DNA of 64,000 nt from Pseudomonas sp. DNDY-54 (GCF_019880365.1 NZ_CP082271.1:1302001-1366000); one strand, 5' to 3'. Positions 1 to 8,324 are shown, counted from the first letter of the stretch. Notes: a model not told the origin generated them from the letters alone. Numbers and translations: made by a program.

Positions 1-46
1 TGAGAAAGGGTGTGCATGGTCTTGTATTAATCGACAGGCGAGTCTG

Positions 47-1306
47 ATGGAGCGTCAAAAATTTTTTGGCTTAGAGTGGTTGAGGTTCGGCCTGGCGATG
101 TTTCTGCTGGTCTATCACACGTTGCCATTTTATCCAGCGTACGCTGACCTTCCGATAATCCAGCCATTGATTGAGCTGGGCTTCTTTTCCACTACCGCTT
201 TCTTCGCGTTGTCCGGGTTCCTGCTCACGCATGTTTACCTCGTAGATGGGCGCATGCGTGAACCTTCGCGCTCGTTTCTTTATAAACGGTTCGCCAATCT
301 TTACCCGATCCACGTGTTTACGATGCTATTTGCCATCGCGCTTGTGGCCTGTACCAGTCTGATTGATAACAACACCAGCCTGGCAACGGCCTATCGGGTC
401 AACGATTTGTTGGAGCGCGTCGATCCAGAGCGGCTCGAATATTCAATGAATACCTTCGAGGTATGGATGAACGGCTTGTTGAATATCACCCTTTTACAAG
501 CATGGAATCCGCTGTTCGTCACCTACAATGGTCCGGCCTGGTCCATATCGGCGCTGTTCTTCTTTTATCTGATGTTTCCGTTGTTTGCGCCGGTGCTGGT
601 TAAGGTTAAACACAAGTGGACGGTATTGATTGCTCTGATCGTGCTGGCCTCATTGCCAGCGTTATATGTCATTGCCACGTCCAGTTACTTCGAAGATGTT
701 CCGATGGGGTTGTTGCACCGCATGCCACCCCTGCAGCTGCCCACGTTCCTGGCAGGGGTCGTGACGTATCTGTTATTCAAGCAATACCGCGAGCAAGGTA
801 TCGAGTTGAGTGCTGGGTTTAAAACCGGCTTGGCCGTTTTGGCCGGTCTGATACTCGTCGCCGCGGCCTATATCAATCTATACGGCGGACTGTTTTGGTT
901 CCCGCTCTTACGCAACGGGGGGCTGCTTCCTGTTGCGTTGATGCTGCTGATCGTCTGTTCCGGTTCCTGGAAACCCAAAAGCCGGTTTTGGCTGAGGTTG
1001 GGCGAGCGCCTAGGTGCCGCTTCGCTGTCCATCTTTGCGCTCCACCTGCCACTGTTCATTCTGTTCCGGCGTCTGGAAATGCTCACCGCGATCGACTTCG
1101 GGCTTTGCCTAACGGATGCAACCGCCTGTGTGGAAGCAGCCAAGGGATACGAAATCAACCTGATCTACTATCCGGTACTGGTGGCTTTGACCGTTTGGCT
1201 GAGTGTGATGTTCCAAGAGCGGATCGTGACACCCACAAAAAACTGGCTGCTGGCCAAGCGAGCCGAGAGGCTTTCCAGTGGCGCGGCTCACCCCGTCAAC
1301 CAGTGA
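47..1306 (+). CDS. Acyltransferase family 3 (OafA/YrhL-like) membrane protein
   Basis: A 419-residue polytopic inner-membrane protein. The N-terminus shows the acyltransferase-3 signature: Arg13 and His24 within the first membrane segment (LRFGLAMFLLVYH), followed by FFALSGFLLTH at about residues 52-62 and the arginine-rich FLYKRFANLYPIH near residue 80. Roughly ten hydrophobic segments follow. Members of this family move acetyl or other acyl groups onto surface polysaccharide, lipopolysaccharide or other extracytoplasmic glycans; the substrate here cannot be read from sequence. It stands alone, with no glycan gene beside it and an empty 430-base stretch after it. The start is the ATG at 47. 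The family call is firm; the acceptor is unknown. Confidence 0.85.
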   Translation: MERQKFFGLEWLRFGLAMFLLVYHTLPFYPAYADLPIIQPLIELGFFSTTAFFALSGFLLTHVYLVDGRMREPSRSFLYKRFANLYPIHVFTMLFAIALVACTSLIDNNTSLATAYRVNDLLERVDPERLEYSMNTFEVWMNGLLNITLLQAWNPLFVTYNGPAWSISALFFFYLMFPLFAPVLVKVKHKWTVLIALIVLASLPALYVIATSSYFEDVPMGLLHRMPPLQLPTFLAGVVTYLLFKQYREQGIELSAGFKTGLAVLAGLILVAAAYINLYGGLFWFPLLRNGGLLPVALMLLIVCSGSWKPKSRFWLRLGERLGAASLSIFALHLPLFILFRRLEMLTAIDFGLCLTDATACVEAAKGYEINLIYYPVLVALTVWLSVMFQERIVTPTKNWLLAKRAERLSSGAAHPVNQ

Positions 1307-1739
1307 TGACAGCACCTGCTTAGGCCCATTCAGCTACCGATCGGGATAGCCCACGTTGGGCCGCGTGGGTTACCGCAGGTCGCCATAATTCGATGCTGCT
1401 TAATATATTCAGCACGCCATGGCGCCCGCATTAAAAATCTCTTGGTCAGATAAAACCTAAGTTGCTTATCGCCGTTCCGCTTAACCGCAGAGGTGCGGCG
1501 GGTTACGTCCAAATTCGAGGCAAATCGCCAGTAAGCCAAGCGATCGTTAATATTTGTTGGTCATTCAGTAGTTCTTGTTTGAAAGCGCTATATGGCGGAG
1601 CAAACCCGACGGAACTCTGAAAAGACCACCCGGTCACCTTATATGTGCGCACCGAAATTACACAGTTCGCGGTTCACCGCTGTTGCTGTGTTCCTACGGA
1701 CCGTGGTCTTCCGGCCAAGCCATATAAAAGGTGAATCAA
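1307..1739. other. Intergenic stretch without a convincing gene
   Basis: No reading frame here looks coding. By eye it is more AT-rich than the flanking genes, for example around 1400-1460 and 1545-1580. The end carries the ribosome binding site (AAAAGGTG at about 1726-1733) of the next gene and a weak ECF-type promoter match listed separately. Nothing else is recognised. Confidence 0.5.
1611..1638 (+). promoter_or_regulatory. Possible ECF-sigma (AlgU-like) promoter of the stress trio
   Basis: GGAACT at 1611-1616 followed by TCACC at 1634-1638. GAACTC at 1612-1617 matches five of six positions of the AlgU -35 box GAACTT, and the 16-base spacing fits, but only TC of the -10 box TCTGA is kept. 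It lies about 100 bases before the first gene of a probable envelope-stress operon. Weak, by-eye match. Confidence 0.2.
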
Positions 1740-2612
1740 ATGACTACACCCGACGAAGAAATCACTGGTTACGGTGGCCAACCCAAGACCGGCCCCAATT
1801 CCTCCTCTGCAACTTCAGGTTCTACAACCGGCCAACCGAACAGCAATTCGACGGCGGGGCATGCCACTGAAGACGCTAAAGCCAAAGCCCGGCAAGCTGC
1901 AGACCAAGTGAAAACGCAAGGCAAGAGCCAGCTCGAAGGCTATCGTGAAACGGCAGCCGACGAGCTCGAGAGAGTCGCTCGAAGTGCCGAGGCAGCCGCT
2001 CACGAGCTGGAAGGTGAGGATCGCCTGGGTTTGTCCAGCTACGTCTCCACCATGGCTCAAAGCATGGTCAAGCTCTCTGATGATCTGCGCGGCAAGAGCG
2101 TAGATGAGCTGTTTCAGGACGTGAATCGAATCGCGCGTGACAACCCGGGCCTCTTCATTGCCGGCAGCGTCGCGCTAGGGTTCGGGCTGACTCGGTTCGC
2201 CCGCGCCTCCAGCAAGCGTGCTGCTCAAGGCGACTACGGGCATCACGATACCTCCAGCGCTTTTTCCTCATCTGGCAGCCAACACGGCTCGCATAGCGAG
2301 CGCATCACCGGGCAGGCCGAACTCAACGACCGCTTGAACACCGGCGAGCCCGGAACAGTTGGCAGTGTCAGCAATGCTGGCGTTTCGTCTACTCCCGGCA
2401 CCACACGCTCGACGACCTCGACGAGCGGCACCACCAGCACTAGCGGCGGGGTCGGTACAGGTTCTGGAACCGGTGTGGGTTCGGGGCTGGGTAACACCAC
2501 CGGCACGGGCGTCGGAACAGGTGGCAGCGGTCCGGGCTCCACTTCTGGCTCCGGGCTTGGCTCCACTTCCAGCCGAGACGGCAAAGGTACTGACGGAGGG
2601 CTATTTCCATGA
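1740..2612 (+). CDS. DUF883-like membrane-anchored stress protein with Ser/Gly/Thr-rich tail
   Basis: About 290 residues. A polar N-terminus is followed by an alanine- and glutamate-rich amphipathic helical region (residues about 42-130), one hydrophobic segment at 137-153 (GLFIAGSVALGFGLTRF) and a long low-complexity C-terminal tail (171-290) of Ser, Thr and Gly with many short TSGTTST and GTGSGTGVG blocks. The helical part plus single membrane segment resembles the ElaB/YqjD family and rhizobial nutrient-deprivation-induced proteins. I prefer ATG 1740 over the GTG at 1731, because that GTG lies inside the ribosome binding site. The stop overlaps the next start (ATGA), so the three genes 1740-3873 are probably one operon. 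The function of the tail is unknown. Confidence 0.75.
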   Translation: MTTPDEEITGYGGQPKTGPNSSSATSGSTTGQPNSNSTAGHATEDAKAKARQAADQVKTQGKSQLEGYRETAADELERVARSAEAAAHELEGEDRLGLSSYVSTMAQSMVKLSDDLRGKSVDELFQDVNRIARDNPGLFIAGSVALGFGLTRFARASSKRAAQGDYGHHDTSSAFSSSGSQHGSHSERITGQAELNDRLNTGEPGTVGSVSNAGVSSTPGTTRSTTSTSGTTSTSGGVGTGSGTGVGSGLGNTTGTGVGTGGSGPGSTSGSGLGSTSSRDGKGTDGGLFP

Positions 2613-3058
2613 GCGAAGTACGTAAGACAACCACGACTTCAACCCCACTGGACACGCCAGAACCTGGCATGCGCGCTGAAAACGACACATCGGTTGGTGG
2701 GCTGCTGCGGCAGTTGACCCAGGAGGTGCCGTCTCTTGTGACTAAAGAGCTGGCGCTGGCTAAAGCTGAGCTGAGCGAGTCCATCCGCGCCACCAAGGCG
2801 GGCGCTGCTAGTGTCGCCACTGGCGGTGCCGTGTTGCTCGGTGGCTTCATCGTTCTGTTGTTGTCGGCCGTTTATGGCTTGAGCAAAGTCATGGAGCCTT
2901 GGCTCGCCGCGCTGATTGTGGGCGGTGTTGTCGTGGTGATCGGCTTGATCATGGTGTCCGCTGGGAAGAAAAAGTTCGAGGCGTCCTCGTTCAAGCCTGA
3001 GCGCACCATTCACTCGGTCAACAAGGATAAAGAAGCCGTCAGGGGGCACACATCATGA
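2609..3058 (+). CDS. YqjE-like (holin superfamily III, DUF1469) membrane protein
   Basis: 149 residues with a charged N-terminal helix (about 30-62, LRQLTQEVPSLVTKELALAK) and two membrane segments at about 66-91 and 97-118, ending in a basic tail. This is the architecture of YqjE/phage-holin-family proteins of Proteobacteria. The holin name is historical and there is no sign of prophage here. In E. coli the gene lies between yqjD and yqjK, and the order here (DUF883-like, YqjE, third membrane protein) is analogous. The start overlaps the upstream stop by 4 bases and the end overlaps the downstream start by 4 bases, implying coupled translation. Probably an envelope-associated stress protein; no biochemical role is known to me. 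Confidence 0.8.
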   Translation: MSEVRKTTTTSTPLDTPEPGMRAENDTSVGGLLRQLTQEVPSLVTKELALAKAELSESIRATKAGAASVATGGAVLLGGFIVLLLSAVYGLSKVMEPWLAALIVGGVVVVIGLIMVSAGKKKFEASSFKPERTIHSVNKDKEAVRGHTS

Positions 3059-3873
3059 GCACACGTAATCAGATTGATGCCGAAGCGCAAAAGGATCCCG
3101 CAGAGCTGGAGCGGGAGATTGATCAGAAGCGCGCCGAAATTGGCGACATCGTTCATGCGTTAGAGAACAAGCTCTCTCCAGGCGAGCTAATCGACACGGC
3201 GCTGGGCTACGTAAAGGGCGGGGGTGGCGAGTTTTTCTCCAACCTCAGCAATACCGTCAAGGCCAACCCGGTGCCGACGGTGCTGACGTCCATTGGTTTG
3301 CTTTGGATGATGGCCGGGCAGAATCGCCAACCGCATTCGAATGTAACTACTACGAGCTATGGCAGCGCATCGAGCGGGCCTTCGATGGGCGAGAAGCTGT
3401 CTGCGAAGACGGCAGGCCTCAAGCAGCAAGGCGCCGGTCTCAAAGAGAAAGCCAGCCAGTTGAGCCACAGCGTTACCGAATCGCTTGGCAACGCCCGCAC
3501 TCGTGCGAGCGACTCTGGTCGGCATACGTCCGAGCGGCTGCGTGGCGGCGCGGATCGGGCGCGAGGTGGTTTCAACCACCTGCTCCAGGAGCAGCCGCTA
3601 GCGCTGGGTGCTATCGGCATTGCGCTTGGCGCACTGCTCGCAGCTTCGGTGCCGCCAACCCGGCGGGAAGACGAAGCGCTTGGAGAAGTCAGTGACCGCA
3701 TGACCGATCGGCTTCGTCATAAGGCGGAGGAGGGCTACCAAAGAGTCTCTGCAAAAGGTGAGGAGTTCGCAGCTCAGGTCAAAGAGCAGAGCACCCACAG
3801 CAGCGAGACACAGACGTCTCGTACCTCGACGAGCACAACGGGCACAACCGGTTCCCCCACGGCCGGTCTGTAA
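3055..3873 (+). CDS. DUF3618 domain-containing protein
   Basis: 272 residues, third gene of the coupled trio. Residues about 14-50 carry the DUF3618 pattern (PAELEREIDQKRAEIGDIVHALENKL), followed by a hydrophobic segment at 73-88. A long polar helical middle part comes next, then a second hydrophobic stretch at 180-199 (LALGAIGIALGALLAASVPP) followed by basic and acidic residues, as at the end of ElaB/YqjD proteins. The C-terminus is again Ser/Thr-rich (TSRTSTSTTGTTG), echoing the tail of the first gene. Two membrane anchors joined by a flexible linker suggest a membrane-bound scaffold, but this is inference. The next gene is a tRNA with its own promoter. Confidence 0.75.
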   Translation: MSTRNQIDAEAQKDPAELEREIDQKRAEIGDIVHALENKLSPGELIDTALGYVKGGGGEFFSNLSNTVKANPVPTVLTSIGLLWMMAGQNRQPHSNVTTTSYGSASSGPSMGEKLSAKTAGLKQQGAGLKEKASQLSHSVTESLGNARTRASDSGRHTSERLRGGADRARGGFNHLLQEQPLALGAIGIALGALLAASVPPTRREDEALGEVSDRMTDRLRHKAEEGYQRVSAKGEEFAAQVKEQSTHSSETQTSRTSTSTTGTTGSPTAGL

Positions 3874-3931
3874 CCGTCGTGCCTATCATTTGCGGATGCG
3901 GATGACGCGGCACGTTTCGCCGGTGCGGGCC

Positions 3932-3960
3932 TTGAGTCCGCGTCGGTGAGATCTGATAAT
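3932..3960 (+). promoter_or_regulatory. Sigma-70 promoter of tRNA-Thr
   Basis: TTGAGT (3932-3937), a 17-base spacer, and GATAAT (3955-3960). Transcription would begin about 5-7 bases before the mature tRNA at 3973. Good consensus and ideal spacing. Confidence 0.7.
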
Positions 3961-3972
3961 GTGCCGCTTGAT

Positions 3973-4048
3973 GCCGGTGTAGCTCAGTAGGTAGAGCAGC
4001 GCATTCGTAATGCGAAGGTCGGGGGTTCGACTCCTCTCACCGGCACCA
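3973..4048 (+). tRNA. tRNA-Thr (anticodon CGT)
   Basis: 76 bases with encoded CCA. The acceptor stem GCCGGTG pairs with CACCGGC. The D arm is GCTC...GAGC, the anticodon loop TTCGTAA has CGT at 4006-4008, and the T loop is TTCGACT between GGGGG and CCTCT. The outermost anticodon-stem pair (27-43) is a G-A mismatch. It decodes ACG. It has its own promoter and a terminator. Confidence 0.95.
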
Positions 4049-4062
4049 ATGAAAGAATCAAA

Positions 4063-4090
4063 GGGTTAGCTTCGGCTAGCCCTTTTTTTT
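4063..4090 (+). terminator. Rho-independent terminator after tRNA-Thr
   Basis: Stem GGGTTAGC (4063-4070), loop TTCG, stem GCTAGCCC (4075-4082), followed directly by eight T. A stable UUCG-type tetraloop hairpin, 15 bases after the tRNA. Confidence 0.92.
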
Positions 4091-4288
4091 GTGTCGCCAA
4101 TACCATTCGGCGTCACTCGGTGGCAGTGAATGTGCCGCTCGGTTACATGTTTACACTTTCACCCGCCTCGCTGCCCACGCGTTCTGGCTCCGTTCAGAAA
4201 ACGACGTCCGTGGTCGGCTCCCACGAACTCTTGCCCCTGCTGGCCGTCCCATTTTTAACGGCGGCAGCTTCTTTTGGGGGATAACGTA

Positions 4289-5164
4289 ATGGCTTTGCTG
4301 GACACGCGGGGCATCAGCAGTTTCGAGTTGCTGAAGCGCACATTTAAAGAGTTCAGCAATGACGACATGACGACCTATGCCTCGGCATTAGCCTATCGGG
4401 GGATTTTCTCGCTTTTCCCTTTTCTGCTGTTTTTGATTGCCATGCTCGGCATGCTCGATCTGCAGAATTTTTTTACCTGGTTACGTGAACAGGTGTCGCT
4501 GGTACTGCCGCCTGACGCATTGGATCTTGTGAATCCGGTGATCGACCAGATGCAGGAGCAGAAAAGCGGTTTGTTATCAGTGGGTATCCTTGTGGCGCTG
4601 TGGTCGGCATCGGTAGGTATTCGGTCGCTCATGAATGCCATGAATAAGGCGTACGACGTCAAAGAGGGCCGACCGACTTGGAAGCTGATGCTGCTGGCGG
4701 TTGCCTACACGATTGGCCTCGCATTCATCCTCTTAGCAGCGGCGGGTTTGATGGTCACCGGGCCGCAGGTGATGGAGTGGCTCGCTGCGCAGGTGGGGCT
4801 GAAGGAGATCGTGGTAATCCTGTGGACCTGGCTGCGCTGGCCGGTGATCGTCATCCTCATGATGCTGGTGTTGGCGTTGCTGTATTACGTCATGCCGGAC
4901 GTTGAGCAAGAGTTTCGTTTCATCACGCCGGGATCGGTGTTAGCCGTGGTTGTCTGGATCGCGGCGTCTGTGGGCTTCGGTATCTATGTGCAGAACTTCG
5001 GCAACTATGACGCCACCTACGGCAGCATCGGGGCGGTCATTGTGTTGCTGCTCTACTTCTATATTTCTGCCGCGGTGTTGCTATTTGGCGCTGAGATGAA
5101 TGCGGTGATCGAGCATGCCTCTGTCGAAGGGAAGGATGAGGGCGATAAGCGCATCGACGGCTAA
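4289..5164 (+). CDS. YihY/virulence factor BrkB family membrane protein
   Basis: 291 residues from ATG 4289, which has GGGGGAT 7 bases upstream; an in-frame TTG at 4274 is less likely. The N-terminus has the family motif TYASALAYRGIFSLFPFLLF (about residues 31-50), and about six membrane segments follow. A polar acidic tail (SVEGKDEGDKRIDG) closes the protein. The family was once mis-assigned as RNase BN and is now regarded as an inner-membrane protein of unsettled transport or envelope function. It is monocistronic between a tRNA terminator and a glycosyltransferase about 140 bases downstream, so a functional link to the latter is possible but not shown. Confidence 0.88.
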   Translation: MALLDTRGISSFELLKRTFKEFSNDDMTTYASALAYRGIFSLFPFLLFLIAMLGMLDLQNFFTWLREQVSLVLPPDALDLVNPVIDQMQEQKSGLLSVGILVALWSASVGIRSLMNAMNKAYDVKEGRPTWKLMLLAVAYTIGLAFILLAAAGLMVTGPQVMEWLAAQVGLKEIVVILWTWLRWPVIVILMMLVLALLYYVMPDVEQEFRFITPGSVLAVVVWIAASVGFGIYVQNFGNYDATYGSIGAVIVLLLYFYISAAVLLFGAEMNAVIEHASVEGKDEGDKRIDG

Positions 5165-5302
5165 CCGACCTGGGTAGTCGCCAAAGCCGAGGACCGCTGC
5201 GAACAACCGTCTAGGTCAGTGGTCCATTGATTTCATTGCAGAATCTTTCGGGGCGAGACCCGGCTTTGGCTCGGCTGGGTCTGGCTGATTTCAATCCCGC
5301 CA

Positions 5303-6469
5303 GTGTTCGTCCTCCGAAGCCTCTGCATCGAGATCTTACGGAGACGCTTCATCTTGCATATAGCCGACATGACCATGTTCTACGCGCCTGCCAGCGGCGG
5401 TGTGCGTACTTATCTCGAGGCCAAACACCGCCGGCTCCAACGGTATCCGGGGGTTCGCCACAGTATCCTGGTACCGGGTGAACGTTACAGCCATGACGCC
5501 GGCATTTATCAAATCCCGGCACCAGCCTTGCCTTTCGGCAAGGGGTACCGCTTCCCCGTACGACGCGCACCCTGGCGCAACCAACTGCGAACGCTGCGTC
5601 CGGACGTCATCGAAGTGGGTGATCCGTACATGACCGCATGGGCTGCGCTTGATGCAGGGCGCCGCCTCGATGTGCCAGTAATCGGTTTCTATCACTCCGA
5701 CCTGCCGCTGCTGGTCAGCAACCGAATCGGTGGCTGGCTGGGCACCAACATGAATGGCTACGTCTCGCGGCTGTACGGCAGCTTTGACCGAGTGCTGGCG
5801 CCGAGCCGTGTGATGGCGGAAAAACTATCGAATCTGGGGGTCGATAACGTTTTTGTGCAGCCGCTAGGCGTCGATCTCGAAACGTTTCGCCCGGATCGGC
5901 GTGATCCCGAGATCAGGCGGGAGCTGAGCCTGGAAGACGATGCGAAGCTGATGATCTTCGCCGGTCGCGGCTCAAGAGAAAAAAACATCGATGTTCTACT
6001 GGAGACCGCTCGCTTTCTCGGCAAGCCTTATCACCTGCTGCTGGTCGGGTCGGGCATGCCCCACCGAGTGCCGGCCAACGTGTCGGTGATCAATCGCTTC
6101 TGCCCCGCCGCCGACGTGGCGCGCTACATGGCCAGCTGCGATGTCTTGTTGCATGCCGGCAATCAAGAAACCTTTGGCCTGGTTGCGCTGGAAGCGATGG
6201 CGAGTGGCATCCCTGTCATCGCCACCCGGGCCGGCGCATTGCCGGAACTGGTGCCGTTTCACACCGGTCGTTTATGCCGTCCGCTTGATGCGCAGGCGAT
6301 GGCCCAGACCGTGCGCGAGCTGTTTGAAGACGATCCGCGCGTGCTGGGCGCCCAAGCGCGTCAGCATGTCGAGGCCCATCACGCCTGGGATGCAGTGGTT
6401 GCAGGCCTTCTCGCGCATTATCACGCCGTGTTGGGTACAGCCGATCTGCCGGTCGCCGTACATGGCTGA
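5303..6469 (+). CDS. GT4-family glycosyltransferase
   Basis: Up to 388 residues. The N-terminal Rossmann half has SGGVRTYLEAK (31-41), the glycine motif for nucleotide-sugar binding, and FYHSDLP (129-135). The C-terminal half has GRGSREKN (221-228) and the retaining GT4 EX7E motif ETFGLVALE (289-297), followed by SGIPVIATRAGALPEL. It should transfer a sugar from a nucleotide donor in the cytoplasm, probably at the membrane face. The start is uncertain: GTG 5303 lacks a clear ribosome site, while TTG 5354 has GGAG 11 bases upstream and begins at the first beta strand (LHIADMTMF). Its stop overlaps the next gene by 8 bases, forming a tight module with the DUF2334 and UPF0104 genes. The acceptor is unknown. 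Confidence 0.85.
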   Translation: MFVLRSLCIEILRRRFILHIADMTMFYAPASGGVRTYLEAKHRRLQRYPGVRHSILVPGERYSHDAGIYQIPAPALPFGKGYRFPVRRAPWRNQLRTLRPDVIEVGDPYMTAWAALDAGRRLDVPVIGFYHSDLPLLVSNRIGGWLGTNMNGYVSRLYGSFDRVLAPSRVMAEKLSNLGVDNVFVQPLGVDLETFRPDRRDPEIRRELSLEDDAKLMIFAGRGSREKNIDVLLETARFLGKPYHLLLVGSGMPHRVPANVSVINRFCPAADVARYMASCDVLLHAGNQETFGLVALEAMASGIPVIATRAGALPELVPFHTGRLCRPLDAQAMAQTVRELFEDDPRVLGAQARQHVEAHHAWDAVVAGLLAHYHAVLGTADLPVAVHG

Positions 6470-7226
6470 ACGCAACGTGATGCTGGTGTTGCACGACGTG
6501 GCACCTGAAACCTGGGCGGACTATCAGCCGTTTGTGCAAGCCGTCGACGCGCTGGGTGGTATACCGATTTCCTGGCTGGTCGTACCCGATTTTCACCGAC
6601 GCAATCCGCTTGAGGGGCACCCCGAATTCTGCCGCATGCTCGACGGGCGACTGGCGCGCGGGGACGAGCTCGTGCTGCACGGTTACTACCACGCTGATGA
6701 CGCGCCAGGACCGCGTTCGCCACGGGACTGGTTCATGCGCCGCGTCTTTACGCATGAAGGTGAGTTCTATCCGCTGAGCGAGGCGGAATCCGAGAAGCGT
6801 TTGCAGCGGGGGATCGAGCTGTTCGCGCGCCTGCAGTGGCCGCTGCACGGTTTCGTCGCGCCCGCCTGGTTGCTTGGGCCGGGCGCCCGTCGGGCACTGG
6901 CGAAAACCGATCTGACCTACACCAGCGACCCCGGACATTTCTACCTGCTCCCTGATTACACCCGCATCGATGCCCCCGGGCTGGTCTGGAGCGCTCGTAG
7001 CGCCTGGCGCCGCGGTATGTCCCGGGTGCTCAGCGAGCGGATGCTTAATCGCCACCTGCACGCGCCCGTACTGCGCCTGGGGCTGCACCCCGTCGACATG
7101 CGTCACGAGTTCGCTCGTCAATACTGGCTGAACGTGCTGACTCGCCTGCTGCAAGACGGGCGACGTCCAGTGACCAAATTCGATTGGCTGAAGCACCAGG
7201 CGCCGCGCTCGAGCGCAGCGGCATGA
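6462..7226 (+). CDS. DUF2334 polysaccharide-deacetylase-like protein
   Basis: 254 residues from ATG 6462, inside the end of the glycosyltransferase gene. The NodB/carbohydrate-esterase-4-like elements are visible in order: HD at 11-12 (catalytic Asp and neighbour), HGYYH at 73-77 (metal-binding His pair), FVAPAW at 131-136 and LHP at 208-210. This is the DUF2334 arrangement, thought to be a metal-dependent deacetylase acting on acylated sugars. No signal peptide is seen, so it should act in the cytoplasm, in keeping with a cytoplasmic glycosyltransferase making a sugar-lipid that this enzyme would trim. That role is inference; the substrate has not been identified from sequence. Confidence 0.78.
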   Translation: MAERNVMLVLHDVAPETWADYQPFVQAVDALGGIPISWLVVPDFHRRNPLEGHPEFCRMLDGRLARGDELVLHGYYHADDAPGPRSPRDWFMRRVFTHEGEFYPLSEAESEKRLQRGIELFARLQWPLHGFVAPAWLLGPGARRALAKTDLTYTSDPGHFYLLPDYTRIDAPGLVWSARSAWRRGMSRVLSERMLNRHLHAPVLRLGLHPVDMRHEFARQYWLNVLTRLLQDGRRPVTKFDWLKHQAPRSSAAA

Positions 7227-8215
7227 ATGGCCGCTGGTGGTTGCTGTTGGGCGCGCTGTTGGTCGCCGTACTGATTCCTTGGCTGTTGGGCGGGAGTGGG
7301 CTGTTAGAACGGTTGGTGCGCTTTCCGCTGTGGTTACTCCTCGGCATGCTCGGCATGATTGTGCTCGGGTGGTACCTCAACGCATGGCGTCTACGTCTGT
7401 TGGTTGGCAGAAGACGGCTGGGGCAGCGTCGCGCGCTGGGGGTCGTTATCGCGACCGAATTCGCCATTTGCGCTACGCCAGGTGGCGCCGGCGGCCCGCT
7501 GACCATGATGGCGCTGTTGCGCAGGCAAGGCGTCGCGCCTGCCAAAGGCACAGCGACGTATGCCGTCGAGCAACTGGCTGATCTGCTGTTCTTCGCATGC
7601 GCATTGGTAGGGGTGCTGATCTATGCCGTAACCCATTCGCTGAACGCCTATATCGCCAGCCTGCTGGGCTTCAGTGCGGCGTTATTGATCGGGCTGATGG
7701 TGCTGTTGGCATTGCTTGGGCGCTTCCATCGCCAGGTTTTCCTGCTCAACGGTTGGTTGGTTGGTCGGCTTGGCATGAAGTCGGCGCGTAAGCGTTATTG
7801 GGCCCGAAAGGTATTGAGTTTCCGTAACGCGCTGCTCGAATGCTTCAGGTTGCCGAGGGCTATCTTGCTCGGCGTGTTCGTTCTGACCACGTTTCACTGG
7901 CTTCTGCGTTATAGCGTGCTCTACCTCACGCTCCAGGGGCTCGGTAGCCAGCTCGCCTGGGCCTGGACCTTCATTGTCCAATTACTGTCGCTGACTGCGG
8001 GGCAGTTGAGCCTGTTGCCGGGCGGGGCCGGGAGCGCTGAACTGGCTTCGGCTGCCTTGCTCACGCCACTGGTGGGTAAATCGACAGCCGCGGCTGCCAT
8101 TCTTATTTGGCGCTTCGTGACCTATTACTTCTATCTGATCGCCGGCGCACCGCTCTTTTTGCACTTGGCGGGTCGGCCTCTGTTCAATCTACTGGTACGA
8201 GCGCGCAACAGTTGA
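7223..8215 (+). CDS. UPF0104 / YbhN-type flippase-like membrane protein
   Basis: 330 residues from ATG 7223, overlapping the upstream stop as ATGA. About eight membrane segments. Two family signature loops are present: ATPGGAGGPLTMMALLRRQGV near 84-104 and LPGGAGSAELASAALL near 266-281. This fold is shared by the membrane domain of lysylphosphatidylglycerol synthase (MprF flippase part) and stand-alone YbhN/AglD-like proteins, which are suspected lipid or polyprenyl-glycan translocases. It has no aminoacyl-transferase domain. As the last gene of a coupled trio after a glycosyltransferase and a deacetylase-like enzyme, it could move their lipid product across the inner membrane; this is inference. 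Confidence 0.8.
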   Translation: MNGRWWLLLGALLVAVLIPWLLGGSGLLERLVRFPLWLLLGMLGMIVLGWYLNAWRLRLLVGRRRLGQRRALGVVIATEFAICATPGGAGGPLTMMALLRRQGVAPAKGTATYAVEQLADLLFFACALVGVLIYAVTHSLNAYIASLLGFSAALLIGLMVLLALLGRFHRQVFLLNGWLVGRLGMKSARKRYWARKVLSFRNALLECFRLPRAILLGVFVLTTFHWLLRYSVLYLTLQGLGSQLAWAWTFIVQLLSLTAGQLSLLPGGAGSAELASAALLTPLVGKSTAAAAILIWRFVTYYFYLIAGAPLFLHLAGRPLFNLLVRARNS

Positions 8216-8324
8216 GCGAGCCGCTGCTCCGCTAGTGGACGGGTACCGTTACTCGGGGAAACGAAACTATCGCTCAACGGGTCGGGTCAACTAAATGTAA
8301 CCCATGAAGAAAGAGGAACATGCC

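Noticed and set aside
1592..1870. Open frame upstream of and overlapping the DUF883-like gene
   Set aside because: No coding character, no ribosome site, and it runs out of frame into a well supported gene.
2243..2584. Minus-strand open frame with Pro/Glu/Val repeats opposite the low-complexity tail
   Set aside because: It is the antisense image of the Gly/Ser/Thr repeat; repetitive codons suppress stop codons on the other strand. No ribosome site or promoter.
2609..3058. Holin annotation as a sign of prophage
   Set aside because: The YqjE-type holin-superfamily name is historical; no phage structural, lysis or integrase genes are nearby.
3973..4048. tRNA-Thr as an integration site of a mobile element
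   Set aside because: No integrase gene and no repeat of the tRNA 3-prime end was noticed in the flanking 5 kb.
4274..4288. TTG start for the YihY/BrkB gene
   Set aside because: It lies within the ribosome binding site of the ATG at 4289.
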